Origin: Zygnema cylindricum | Taxonomy: Eukaryota > Streptophyta > Zygnematophyceae > Zygnematales > Zygnemataceae | DNA length: 56,623 bases | Reading direction: 5' to 3' | Assembly: GCA_037447655.1 (NCBI GenBank) | Contig: JBBHKE010002307.1 | Span: forward strand, 42,114 to 98,736 | Shown: positions 32,901 through 43,027 of the stretch, in pieces | How positions within the stretch are numbered: position 1 is the stretch's first letter | How the letters are laid out: each line of letters opens with the position of its first letter | Notes under the pieces: model-generated | The model's database searches: none | Told to the model about the DNA's origin: nothing | The model's input: the letters and a program-made list of their open reading frames with translations, nothing else | Made by a program: the position numbers and the translations under genes

Positions 32901-33710
32901 GTTTTCTTGCAGATCCCTTGCTGAGATCAACCTGTTGTTGGTGTGCTGAGGTCCTTGTCATTGTCTGATTGCAGTTTCCTCATCTGCACCCATCCAACCC
33001 GATTGGAGCCATCTCCGTCTGCAACTTCTCGGCTGCGATCTGCACATCTCCATTGGTAAGCCTCTATGCCTATGTCGGTGACGAGCGCCATTTTGCTTCC
33101 GTTGAGTCCTGCGATGCCTGTGCTTTCGTTTGTTGCTGATTTTGGATCTGTGGTATGCTCCTTGTTATGCTCCTTGCATGTTGCGATGTGAAGCTCCTCA
33201 TTGAAATGATGGACGCTTCCTTTCTCCTTCGTAGGAGTTTCACAAAGTCTGCAAATATTAGTATGATTTCTGACCCTGTCTGTTTCTCCTGTTTCTCTTT
33301 TTCTGCTTGCTCTTGCAGACAGAAAGCTGTTGGAGTCCACATCTCGATGTGACTCGTCGCTGTCGGTCTTGACCTCTGACTGCTTGGCCGCCTCGCTCCT
33401 CCATTGTGCCAGATCCTTCTGAACCAACACGGTAAGTGTGGTCGCAGACTGAGTTGCTGGGAATGTGTGAAGGATGTGGGTGGTTAATGGTGTGATGGGC
33501 GTTCTAGCCCCATAGGAGATGATAGGTGAGTTTTTAGCATGTTTAATTCTTGAGAGAAATAACTCCTTGAATCTGTTTGACGTTTGTGGATTTGAGTTTG
33601 GGATGCTCCATTTTGTGACGTCTCCCATGCTCCTCTCCTTTTCGGTCATTCTTGCATGCCCCCTCCTCACTGTCTCCTGTGACATGGTCGCCTGTGTGAC
33701 CTGGTCCCTC
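29961..33710 (-). other. Element interior with T-poor open frames, no pol seen
   Basis: The longest minus frame (32930-31227, 567 codons) lacks a domain I recognise and is rich in Lys, Glu, Asn, Ser, Gln and Thr. Because the strand is poor in T, stop codons are rare and such length is weak evidence of coding. Shorter minus frames (31182-30901, 30950-30603, 30362-29961, 29954-29780) share this composition. The best protein-like stretch near the 3' end is KLSDIIKLADSGLSHLYGEE, of unknown role. Confidence 0.5.
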
Positions 33711-33961
33711 TAGGCTTTGTCCCTCGTAGGCTTTGTCGGGCAGGATATAATGTGTCCTGTCTCTATGCCTAGATCCCTCACAAACACTTTCTTATCCTGT
33801 GTTTGTTTTGCTACTGATGCAGCACTCGTGGGAGTCGCCTTCGCCTCGTCAAGTGATGCGACCATTGGACTCCTCCTTTCGCAGGCCACTTTGGCCCTAC
33901 ATCTCCTCATCTTTTGATCTAGACGGTTGAACTCTCTAGGGCCACACTTTGGTGGGCCCAT
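32927..33961 (-). CDS. Candidate Gag-like frame of the minus-strand LTR element
   Basis: The first ATG after the 5' LTR (33961-33959) lies inside the primer binding site and begins MGPPKCGPREFNRLDQK. The frame runs 84 codons to a TAG (33710-33712), then stays open in the same phase to TGA at 32927-32929. That gives about 345 codons with one internal stop. A C-x2-C...H-H...C cluster (CRLCETPTKEKGSVHH..ATC) might bind zinc. A second frame (to 31227) overlaps its end by four bases. Position suggests Gag, but I see no known Gag domain. Confidence 0.35.
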
Positions 33962-33965
33962 AACC
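33953..33965 (-). promoter_or_regulatory. Primer binding site matching the tRNA-iMet anticodon arm
   Basis: GGTTATGGGCCCA abuts the LTR. This is complementary to the anticodon stem-loop of eukaryotic initiator tRNA-Met (GGGCCCAUAACC). Drosophila copia uses the same internal, half-tRNA primer site, unlike the 3'-end primer used by the copia at 13712. Confidence 0.8.
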
Positions 33966-34593
33966 TGTTGGTTTAGGACAATCACCGTAGCCCGTGGCCT
34001 CAGGCTAAAGTAGTCGCGTCCCAAACATACACCGCTAGGGTGGACCTTAGAGAATCACAGTTGTTAGAATAGAGAAGGGAGAAGGCATAGATAGGTAGAT
34101 TAGAGAGGCAGGTTTAGACAGCTTTGATTCGATTAATAAAATAGGACAACAAAGTACAATTGTTTCCTGAACTTTCTACTCTAATAAAGCTGAATTATCC
34201 TCCTAATTCTAATGCTATCTATCTCTATGTACAGTAAGACTAAGAAATAATGTCATGTCCGAATTCCATGAATTCTATGAATTGTAATGTCTGTGTGAGA
34301 TATTTGTCTCTAGTGCCTGCATGCATTTTATATCTCTGTGTATGCATGCATTTTATATCTCTGTGTATTCACTGTGCTGTGAAATGCCTATTTGTGTGGT
34401 CTTATCACATGATGCCACGTGTCACTATTGAGCCACAAACGGCCGTTTTTCTTTTGTCCTGTTTTTTGTACTTTTTGTCATGGAATCGTCCGTCAGATTC
34501 CGCACGTGTGAGTCCGTGACGTCACATAAATAAATCGGGTATCCGTACCAAAATGTATCGAAAGGTATCGCCCAAGATCGCATAAATCCAACA
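33966..34593 (-). repeat. 5' LTR of the minus-strand element
   Basis: 628 bp with perfect TGTTGG/CCAACA ends. It contains a tandem duplication of about 30 bp around 34320-34370 (two copies of TGCATGCATTTTATATCTCT), which accounts for most of the length difference from the other LTR. Confidence 0.9.
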
Positions 34594-34852
34594 ACGAAAA
34601 CCGTAAGATAAGCGTTACAGTTGCAATTAAAATATAGTTTGATAGTTTTTTGAAGGTTAGGGCTGCGCGGTCAAGTTAGGGTTATAATGTTATATGTTAT
34701 GTTATATGTATTAGATTAGGTTATGAAACTTTTAACTGTGTCATTATTATTCCTCATTGAGATTAGGGTTAGGTTTCAATTCGCGAGTGTTGCACGTGCG
34801 CAAAAAGGATGGAGGGCGGCATGTTTGAGAGTCAGGGTTAAGGATATTATTG

Positions 34853-35043
34853 AGGGAGAGGGAGAGGGAGAGGGAGAGGGAGAGGGAGAGGGAGAGGGAG
34901 AGGGAGAGGGAGAGGGAGAGGGAGAGGGAGAGGGAGAGGGAGAGGGAGAGGGAGAGGGAGAGGGAGAGGGAGAGGGAGAGGGAGAGGGAGAGGGAGAGGG
35001 AGAGGGAGAGGGAGAGGGAGAGGGAGAGGGAGAGGGAGAGGGA
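34853..35043. repeat. GGGAGA hexanucleotide array, about 32 units
   Basis: Near-perfect polypurine hexamer array about 190 bp long. It generates artificial Gly-Glu and Arg-Glu frames on plus and Pro-Leu on minus. Confidence 0.98.
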
Positions 35044-35044
35044 G

Positions 35045-35126
<82 letters not shown>
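35044..35126. repeat. TA dinucleotide array, about 41 units
   Basis: Directly abuts the hexamer array. Pure alternating TA. Confidence 0.98.
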
Positions 35127-35128
<2 letters not shown>

Positions 35129-35865
35129 TCTAAAATACACCGCGGAAACCACTCAAAACTAAAGCGTCCCCAGCGATGAGTAATATAGTTCAATGAGTAA
35201 TCATAAATGAATAACATCCTCTCCTTACATGTACTTATTAGCCTTGTGACACACCAAGAACTACACCTTATAATACATAACACACGAAACCAAATACACA
35301 AAGCACATAACAACATCAATACACATGATATCTTCGAAAAGCCTTATATTATCTTAAAGCAACCAAGCTACACTATCGACCATGTCCTTTATCTATGTTT
35401 CCTACGCTCGACAACTCTAAAGTACTACATCTTTGGTCCATACTCTTCTTAACACATTGATTATTGTTCAACAATGTGGAACCACTCAAATCGAAACAAG
35501 TATATAAAAACTTCTTTACAGACATTACACGATTTAACCGAGGCCTATGTATTAGAGAAATATTGTTGTCCATACAATTACAGAGACCTCCCGATTTAAC
35601 CTCACCCTTATTGATTTGATTAATACTTTATAAACCGTACTCTTGAAATTGCTCTACTAATTTGACACTTAACCTGATACATCGAACACAGTTGTTATTT
35701 TGACCTCCCGCTGCTACATAAATACACCAATCACGAAAACTTTTTTAATACAACTTCAATTTGTACGATTCTTTCACAAACATCACTTAAATTTATAACT
35801 TTATATCCTAAATTCTTAATTACCCATTAATAAATAATTTCGTTCCCTTGTTACTGTTACACACC
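35127..35865. other. AT-rich spacer without gene
   Basis: No open frame above 81 codons and no recognisable motif. Confidence 0.5.
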
Positions 35866-35869
35866 GAAA

Positions 35870-36180
35870 GACGTTCCATTGGAAAATAAAGGATGGAGAG
35901 GAGTTGCCGGAGGTAGAGGAACCATTGGAACAAAGAGCCATCCGGTAAGTTTACGAGAGCCATGAGAGCGACAAGGATTACATCCTCTCCTCATCCGGGT
36001 GCAGTCAAATTGTCAGTTTGCCTTCTTGGGCAGCAGTGGTTGTGGCTTAAAGTGGGTTAGTTAAATACTATCTAGAGGCTTCCTGTATTCTGTGGTCCAA
36101 TGGAGGACACAGAATTGCAACAACTACAGAAACGTAAGCTCATAACAACTAAGTATCCACCTTTCTGGACAAAAAAGTAA
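35870..36180 (+). other. Possible orphan exon(s)
   Basis: A plus-strand frame at about 35880-35950 reads ENKGWRGVAGGRGTIGTK and then SHP, ending exactly at a strong donor (GTAAGT, 35947). About 90 bp later a second frame reads MEDTELQQLQKRKLI and continues to TAA at 36178. GC content is higher than in the flanks. I recognise neither piece, and no other exon is visible within 1 kb. It could be a decayed gene fragment. Confidence 0.2.
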
Positions 36181-36349
36181 TCAACACTAATTATGGTGTT
36201 CCTTTTTAATCCTTAAAATCGCTTTTGTACATGCATAGTTATCCTCTTTTTTTGCATTTTTAGAGTTGTTGTTCAAATCGTGCGATTTTTTCATTTTTTC
36301 CGATTTCTACGTATAATTCGTGACTTTTGAAAAAATCGCAAAAACACGC

Positions 36350-36575
36350 GGAGTACTTTTTGTCCGGTAAACTGAACGAAAAATTTACGGGAAATGTACG
36401 GTGTTTTACAAAAAATGTACAGACGTTGATGAAAATACACGTTGCACTTCTTAGTAGTTTCTGTCCGGTAAACTAAACAAAACTTTTACAGAAAATGAAT
36501 GGAAATCTACGGAAGGGTACGGAATTTTAATGAAAGTATACGAACTTTTACGAAAAGAGACGTTGCAGTGTTGCG
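36350..36575. repeat. Diverged two-copy repeat with TGTCCGGTAAACT
   Basis: TGTCCGGTAAACTGAACG (36360) and TGTCCGGTAAACTAAAC (about 36463) begin two units of about 103 bp. Each continues with TTTACGG/TTTACAG words and ends with an ACGTTGCA word. No gene. Confidence 0.6.
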
Positions 36576-37124
36576 CCATTTGCGCGCGATAAGTTTGAAT
36601 TCTGTACAATCGTACGAAATTTTTTTACATGTACAGAATAGTACAGATGAAAATTCATTAACGATTTTTATGATTTTTTCAAATCATTCAATGCTTTCGT
36701 TACGTATAATTTATCGCGATTGAATCGTTCTTACTAAACGGTTTGAACAACAATGATTTTTAGCAACGATGCGTATCAAAATATTTATTCGTTCAAGTTT
36801 ATGCACTTTAGTATCCGTATAATAGTCGAGGATCTAAAGGCATAGTGATAAAAAGTATATTATTGGACCAAAATGACAAGATGAGATTCATATAATTATA
36901 GAAAAGTGTAAAAAAAAATCGTATCGTCCATTTTTACTCTTCGTAACGACAATTTTTTCAAAAGAGGAGGGAATATATTATCAATGAAGATCCAAAAGAC
37001 TATCCTCCATACGCAATACTACATTTTAGAAAATAGACATTTTTTTTCCTTGTTGACGTTCACACAATTTGAACCGCTGTCTATAAAATTTTAAATAATA
37101 ATTTTTTACTACAGTAAAAGTGAC
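36576..37124. other. AT-rich spacer, nothing seen
   Basis: No coding or structural feature beyond AT-richness. It ends at the LINE B 3' terminus. Confidence 0.45.
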
Positions 37125-37437
37125 TGTAGAGGCCCACTTTATTAAAAAGATCATTCTTAAACCATCTTAGTCCATAAGAACAAAAGGAAGTAGCATTGCA
37201 AAAACTGAAAAAACCACATGACTACGGAAAAAACAAAAAGGAAAATCAAAGCAAAATTGACGAAAATACGAAAGAATGGCAGGGAAATTGAAAACACCCT
37301 AAAAAGCAAAACCCCGCAAACAAAACAACAAAGGAAAAAATTAACACCAACATAACAAAAAATCTACAGAAAGCAACCACGTAAGTCCTCGAATCCCGGA
37401 GGAGCACGAGGAGGAAGTTCCAGAACACGTCGTCGAT

Positions 37438-40400
37438 CTATAATGACAATAGTTGTAGAGCCACAGGAAAAACGTTGACGAAAAAAAAGGAAGTAAGGAC
37501 TGAAATTGAAGGGCTCACAGGTCCCCGCCTATCGAACGAGCGCCGACCACAACTACGGAAAAACTCGTCCAAAGCCACAACCACACAACCAAATATCTCG
37601 ACCGCCATCAGAATGAAGCAATCCATAACGTCGCGACAGGCATAATCACGCTCCTTCCTTTTAGCCGCGTCACGGGCGGCCACTCCCACATGTCGAGCCG
37701 CTTGGGTGACGTCTGTAGTTGAGGTAGGGTTCGCCAAAACAATATCACCAAATGTACGACGCGCACCATCAAGTAATACATGGTCAATCCGTCGCGAAGG
37801 AATAATGTGTGAGACCTCCCAACGAAAAGAAAATCCCCCCTCAGAAGCGATAGTAGCAATGGTGTCTCAAATCGTGTCGTGAGCCCGAATCAACTCGCCC
37901 CCCTGGGAGCAACGAAGCAAATGGACCCCGTCGGGCTCAAGAACATGGCCACAGGAGCAAACGAGTGAGCCAAGCAAAGGTGGGTGAGGGAGGCCAAGGC
38001 GAAACCTAAGGGTCGTCGTGAACTGGGCCTTGGTGAAACGAAGAGTAGATAAAATAGGGATAGCCAATAGCCAAGCTCCTGAGCCAAGTCCACCACAAGA
38101 CAGGAAGCGTGCACGTGAAGAATCGGAAGGAAGCGCCTCGAGAAGCTCGAATTTAATAGTGGCGACAACCCGATCAGAAATGGATTCCTGAACACGCGCA
38201 ACTGATGTCGTAACAAGAGTGGAAAAAATCGGCATGTCCTCAATAGCAGCCGGATTAAGAGAACGTGATGCATCCAAAAGGGATCGTTAGAAGGCGAGCT
38301 CACCATCTCAAACACGGGGAACCACGGCCGCAAGAATAGGAGTGTCCCCAGCCAGAAAACGAGAGACAATAGTGGAAGCAATAAGACCCCACCTTCCCAA
38401 ATAGGCGGTTAGAGCAACACGCGTCGTCGAGAGTAAACCCAAACCGCCAACCGAGATAGGAAGAGAGGCTTGAATGCGTGCCGCAAGCCCAGATTTGCGA
38501 TCAAAAGCTCCACGACCCAACAAACTATGGAGGACATCTATAAGACGATCGTCGAAAGAAAAAAGTGAGGACACAAAGGATGGGGTGGGAGGGGAAGTGC
38601 GAGTAAGGTAGGAGGGCCGGTGAGGGAAACATCGTGTCAGAAGAGCAAAGGCCACCTGGGGATCAAAAAGGTGAGGAAGGTCGTCCACATGGGACAAATC
38701 TATCTAAAGAGCGGAATCGAGGAATTTCGTGATGTATGGATCGGAACCAAGCCGGCAACCAAACACACGAATGCCTTCGAAAGGAGGAGGGGTCTGAAAA
38801 CCAGGAGGGGGAGTGAAAGGAGGAGGAATAGGACGTGGGGACCAAACAACACACTTCGAGGGCTAGACCGAAAGATTGAGTTCGGCCAACCGAGCCTTAA
38901 AAAAGTTATAAGCCGGTATAACTTGGTCTGAAGGACCAATAATGCGTGTGTCATCCGCAACTGAAGGGAAGAGGCAAGAAGGGTAAGCAACAGCGGAAGC
39001 TCGGAGAGCACGGTAATGGGCTAGGGCAAACAAAGGGCCCCCAAGAGGATCGCCCTGACGAGTGCCAGTCGTGGAGGAAAGTGGGACCAAATCATCATCA
39101 GTGGAGAAAGAGAGGCTACTGCTCAGAGAATAAAAGGCTCTCACAAAAGGAAATATCTGGACAATCGAGGAAGGTGCAACCATAAGCTCCGAAAAAATGG
39201 CATTCCGATCCACTGTATTATAGGCATTAGAAACATCCACCTGGAGAATTAACCAATCCGGATGGGCATCTAACAAAGCCCGGATCCCGTGGACCACGGC
39301 CTCACAACCCCCCGGGGTTGCCACTCCGAACTGATGAGGAGAGAAATAATCATGAAAAGCGGGCTGGAGCTGGATGCAGATCGCACGGGCCACCAATCGG
39401 TACAATACCTCGCCCACTGCAATAGGACGGATTCCCCCATTGGGTTTGGTAACAGCTACGAGGTGGGACGCTGTGAGGAGATCGCAAATACGAGAAAAGA
39501 CATTGCTGGCCGCAATAAGAGAACATACTCGAAAAAACATATCAAAGCCCCGAGCAACAGATTTCGGAGGCAAAATGTTGCGAAATAACTAATAAACAGT
39601 GCCTGAAGGACCCCCAGCTGAAAGATGTGGAGAAGTCGTAAGGGCTTTAATTAAACAGTCTCGATCTAAAAAAAACAGTATGTTGGCTCGAAGGTGTGAA
39701 TAGAGGGGGAATGAGGGGTAGGAGCTTGCGGATGAAGAGCTCGGAGAATCTCAACAATCGCAGCAGACCGAGGAGCAGGATTGGTTGGAGTGCTCGAACC
39801 GCTCGAGAGAGCTCACCAACTCGTCCCAAATGTACCGCACGACGATAGGAGGATGGCACATCTGAAGTCCGAGATGTACGACCTGGTGTGAAAGAAGCAC
39901 TCGCAACTCGATCCTCGTGTTCGGCATGAAGGGCTCGCCAATCGCCTCGAAGGAATCGTCGACATCTAGCCATAGTTTCTCGGGCCCCGCTACCACAGCC
40001 ACGGCGAGGTAAGACTAGAACCCAAAGTGAGAACATGAAAAGGAGGTGCCAAGGTCCAACATCCTCGGGATCCGAATAAATACGGGACAAAGGAAGGTGG
40101 AGGGCGTCCTGTACGATAATCCGCACAGCCATCGGAATCCGCCTGTATAACCGCGGACGGGGGGCCCCCAAATCATAAGCTCCGAGCACGTCTAAATCGC
40201 GTACAAATGCCCAATCTTCGCTCGTAGGTCCGGACGGGAGTGTTGTGGAAGAAAGGGTACTAGAGGAAGGGTCACTCAGGGCCAAAAATTGTTGACAACT
40301 CTTTGTATGTCGGGCAATACCGGCACCGTTCGCAAAATGTTTATGACAACCGGTGCATTCTATCCGTGTTTAGGCTTGTGTGCGAGGTTTAGGTGGAGGA

Positions 40401-40446
40401 GGTGAACGAGGGAGAAGAGGCGAGGGTGCACGGCCGGACATGGTCA
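37438..40446 (-). pseudogene. LINE B ORF: zinc finger, RT, C-terminal nuclease-like region
   Basis: A TAA at about 40371 separates the Pro-rich start from the zinc finger CTGCHKHFANGAGIARHTK..C (40362-40295). Copy C has Ser there, so the stop is a secondary change. Next come LDVLGAYDLGAPRPRLYRR (about 40200) and a frame break near 39770. The RT frame (39573-38863) holds GGIRPIAVGEVLYRLVAR, FGVATPGGCEAVVHG, QVDVSNAYNTVDRN, GTRQGDPLGGPLFALA and SVADDTRIIGP, with both catalytic aspartates. Later frames (38697-38308 and 38277-37867) hold the thumb and RFRLGLPHPPLLG with C-x-C...H...C (CGHVLEPDGVHLLRC). The last part (37830-37438) has RIDHVLL..DIVLANPT and ARDAAKRKERDY, a plausible PD-(D/E)XK nuclease. 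There are four or more breaks. Confidence 0.82.
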
Positions 40447-40740
40447 TTGAATGAGAGGGAGAAGCATGGGACGTGATAGAGGGAGAGGAAGGGGGAAATG
40501 GGAAGGAGGAAAGGAAACCATGAGAAATAGATGGTGGAAATGGTTGTGGGACGAAACCTTTTTTTTCTTTTTTTTCTTTTGGTTGTGTGTGTGTGTGAGC
40601 GTGTGTGTGTGTGTTCTTGGCGTTGGGGTTTGAGGTGTGTGTAATGTGGAATGGAAGGGGAAAGAGCTTAAGGATTATGGAAAGAGGTCGCACCTAGGAT
40701 TTTGCCCGTGTGCGTGCGCTTGGCAGCGGCCGCAGGCGGG

Positions 40741-40835
40741 TTCCGGAGGTACATGTTTATGGGGAGCAGGTTTTGTCCCGAAGTCATGGAGGAAAAGACA
40801 GGATCCGGAGGTACATGTTTACGGGGAGCAGGTGT
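40741..40835 (-). repeat. LINE B 5' monomers, about 1.5 units of 62 bp
   Basis: TCCGGAGGTACATGTTTA begins at 40742 and 40804 (62-bp step), followed by GGGGAGCAGGT. It lies at the very 5' end of the LINE, upstream of the leader. Confidence 0.85.
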
Positions 40836-40839
40836 GTAT

Positions 40840-41790
40840 ATATTATATAAAGCCTATACTTTTTAGTAGAGATGTCAGTTCCCTCTTTATCGAAAATTGT
40901 GGATTTAATTTTGATAGTCATCACTAAATACAATGCCATATATGATAGAAATATCGCATACATCATTTCATGGTTATCATATATGATGCCACACGTGTAA
41001 TGTTATTGATATGATTAGTTTTGTACTTTTCAGTAAACAGAACTATTGAAAACATAAAAACATATAACATAAAATGCGATTTATGCAATGTTTTGACTTA
41101 ATAAACTTCAAAATTGTATGAATTTAAATACCAATACTTTATGGCTCACAAACAATAGTTTCAAACCGATACATACAAGCAAGGAAATTTTTGAATCAAA
41201 CATTGTATCATTTTCAAGTAATATAATTTATAGTAATATAATTTTTTTACAAGTTTCAGAGAAATTTTTCCATGAACAAAAAAATACAACGTTTTCGAAC
41301 AACTATTCACGTTTCCCAAAATAATTATATCTATTATATTAAAAAAAAAAACAAACCATCGAATTGCTAAGTAACAATAAAGGAAATCTATCGAAAATAA
41401 CTTTTTTCTAGAGTACTAATGTTGCTAAAAGTAACATCCTCACAAAAATGATTGTTTACTACTTTTTCACCTTTTCTCTAACCTCTGTGCTTTTTATAAC
41501 TCGTGACAATTATTATTCTCTAAAAGAGAGAGTATAAAAAAATAAATACATATGTATAGTTAGATGGTGAAAATACTATACAATTCTCGCTTTGTATCGT
41601 TATCTTTTCGGTTCTACCAAAAGTGACATTAAATGTAAAATAAACAAAAAAATGTAATTTTTCCAAAACCAACTAATCAATTACCATTGGAGTCCAATTT
41701 CGGAACCCAACACCAAAAAACGAAAAACCAAAACAAAAACCAAAAAAAAAAAAAGTGTAATAAAGAAACATTTTAACCACGAAAAAAAAA
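40840..41790. other. AT-rich intergenic spacer
   Basis: No coding signal. It includes short AT repeats and lies just downstream (minus sense) of the fucosyltransferase-like stop codon at 41793. Confidence 0.5.
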
Positions 41791-41792
41791 AT

Positions 41793-43027
41793 CTAAACTA
41801 AATTAAACTTTTTTTTTTTTGGAGACTCGTTTTTGGATTCACCTTGGGACCACGGAAAGTCGATAAAATCTCCACCTCCTGTTTGTTCGCAAATCCCTCC
41901 ATCGTAACATGTATTTGTACCCCACCAATCCCTTAATCGGTGAATATCCCCACTAAATGTGGACGTCCATGAACCGTAAAAACTCGACGCCAATCCACAA
42001 ATCGCTTTTGTCAAAATAGCAATCGCCTAAAACAATAGAAAAAAAAACATTTTTTTTTTGAGTTAGTGGCGTTTTATATTTTTACGAATTTTGAAGAGGT
42101 TTGAGGATCGTTTCAGACGTTTTTGGGAGTTTCAAGAATATTTTTCACAAGTTTTTAGGATATTTTTAGGATATTTTTAGAAGGTTTTAGAAGTTTTGAT
42201 GATTTTTTTGGAAGTTTTCTAGAGTTTAGGAGGTTTTTGGAGGTTCAAAGGAGGTTTTCCGGTTGCTTGGAGATGTATTTACCAGGTTTTTGGTGGTTTT
42301 TGGAGGTTTTATGGATAATTTTTTAAAAGAGTCATCAAGTTTCTATATGGGTGAGAAAAATTGAGGGTTTTCTAAATTGGTTCAATTATTCATAAATTTT
42401 CAAGTCCAATATGGATGCTACTTTCTAAATTGAGATTTATACTTTTTATACTTCATAAAAAAATTCAACAACAACAACACAAACAAAAAACAAAAAACAG
42501 AAACAAAAAACAAAAACAAAAAACAAGAAACAAAAACAAAAAACAAAAAACAAAAAACAAAAACAAAAAACAGAAACAAGAAACAAAAACAAAAAACGAA
42601 GTCACCAACCCAAATTTTTAAAACCTACGATTCTAAAATCCAACAGTCCAATAGATACAAAACCTTTCCCAATTTGAAAAACTAAAACCAAATCTGAGCT
42701 CAAGAATACAAAAAAAAAACAAAAGGAAACAAAAACCATAAATCTCTTACCGAAAAAAAGAGAAAAAAGAGATGAAAAAAGGAGGGAAAAAAAGGGAAAA
42801 AAATTGTAACTTACTTGTGGATCTTTATGAGCTTTTGCTACCACCATAGGTTTGGCCCAAGCCTGAGTCTCGAGAGGAGGTAAGAGTACGAGAGGTACTT
42901 TTTTACCCCTTTCTACTGCCACGAGTTCCTCTAATAATTCGATTTCTTGCGATTCTCCGTCGGTTGCAAGAAAAACGGTACTAACATTCGGTAAAAGTCT
43001 GAGACGATTTGACAAACATTTGGCCAC
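41793..43027 (-). CDS. O-fucosyltransferase-like protein, last two exons (partial)
   Basis: Two minus-strand exons join in phase. The first, 43027-42815 (71 codons), gives AKCLSNRLRLLPNVSTVFLA, TDGESQEIELLEEL and LPPLETQAW and ends at CAA|GTAAGT. The second, 42026-41793, begins after TTTTAG with AIAILTKAICGLASSFYG, then STFSGDIHRLR and CYDGGICEQ, and ends at TAG with a Lys-rich tail. VFLATD...E and the late S-F-x-G...STFS..IHRLR...C..G..CEQ pattern match the C-terminal half of GDP-fucose protein O-fucosyltransferases (PF10250, POFUT-like), which transfer fucose in the secretory pathway. The acceptor of the first exon is AG at 43028-43029, with an alternative a few bases upstream. N-terminal exons are not seen; a LINE lies 55 bp upstream, probably in the preceding intron. 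Donor specificity cannot be read from this part. Confidence 0.7.
42060..42315. repeat. Degenerate GGAGGTTTTT repeats in the intron
   Basis: Short G/T-rich units (GGTTTTTGGAGG, TTTTTAGGATAT) recur within the single visible intron (42814-42027) of the fucosyltransferase-like gene. No coding signal. Confidence 0.55.
42462..42600. repeat. CAAAAA-rich low complexity
   Basis: A-rich tract of CAAAAACAAAAAAC units, also in the same intron. Confidence 0.9.

Larger units (their letters stand above)
29173..34593 (-). mobile_element. LTR retrotransposon without recognisable pol, minus orientation
   Basis: Two LTRs (29173-29779 and 33966-34593) share most of their sequence and have TGTT...AACA ends. Orientation is set by two signals on the minus strand. 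GGTTATGGGCCCA directly follows the LTR at 33966. A purine-rich GAGTGGGAG directly precedes the LTR ending at 29779. The interior (about 4.2 kb) is A-rich and T-poor on the minus strand and carries open frames, but I see no RT, integrase or protease motif in any frame. This fits a non-autonomous large retrotransposon derivative. The flanks AAGGG and ACGAA do not form a target duplication. Confidence 0.8.
37125..40836 (-). mobile_element. LINE subfamily B, near full-length copy
   Basis: Order on the minus strand: 62-bp monomers (40835-40741), leader with a CA repeat and purine run, N-terminal Pro-rich start at about 40446 (MTMSGRAPSP), C2HC zinc finger, RT, C-terminal Cys/His and putative nuclease region, then a 3' UTR ending AATAAAGT near 37136. 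Subfamily A has the same order and a similar AATAAAG end. A copy of the N-terminal half and RT is at 43083-46290. The layout, a zinc finger without an obvious APE endonuclease, resembles early-branching LINEs with a C-terminal restriction-like nuclease. That placement is inference. Confidence 0.85.

Noticed and set aside
31227-32930. 567-codon minus frame as a genuine large protein
   Set aside because: The strand is T-poor so stops are rare, no domain is recognisable, and neighbouring frames have the same composition; kept only as the interior of the LTR element.
34723-35133. Gly-Glu repeat protein frame
   Set aside because: Pure translation of the GGGAGA array.
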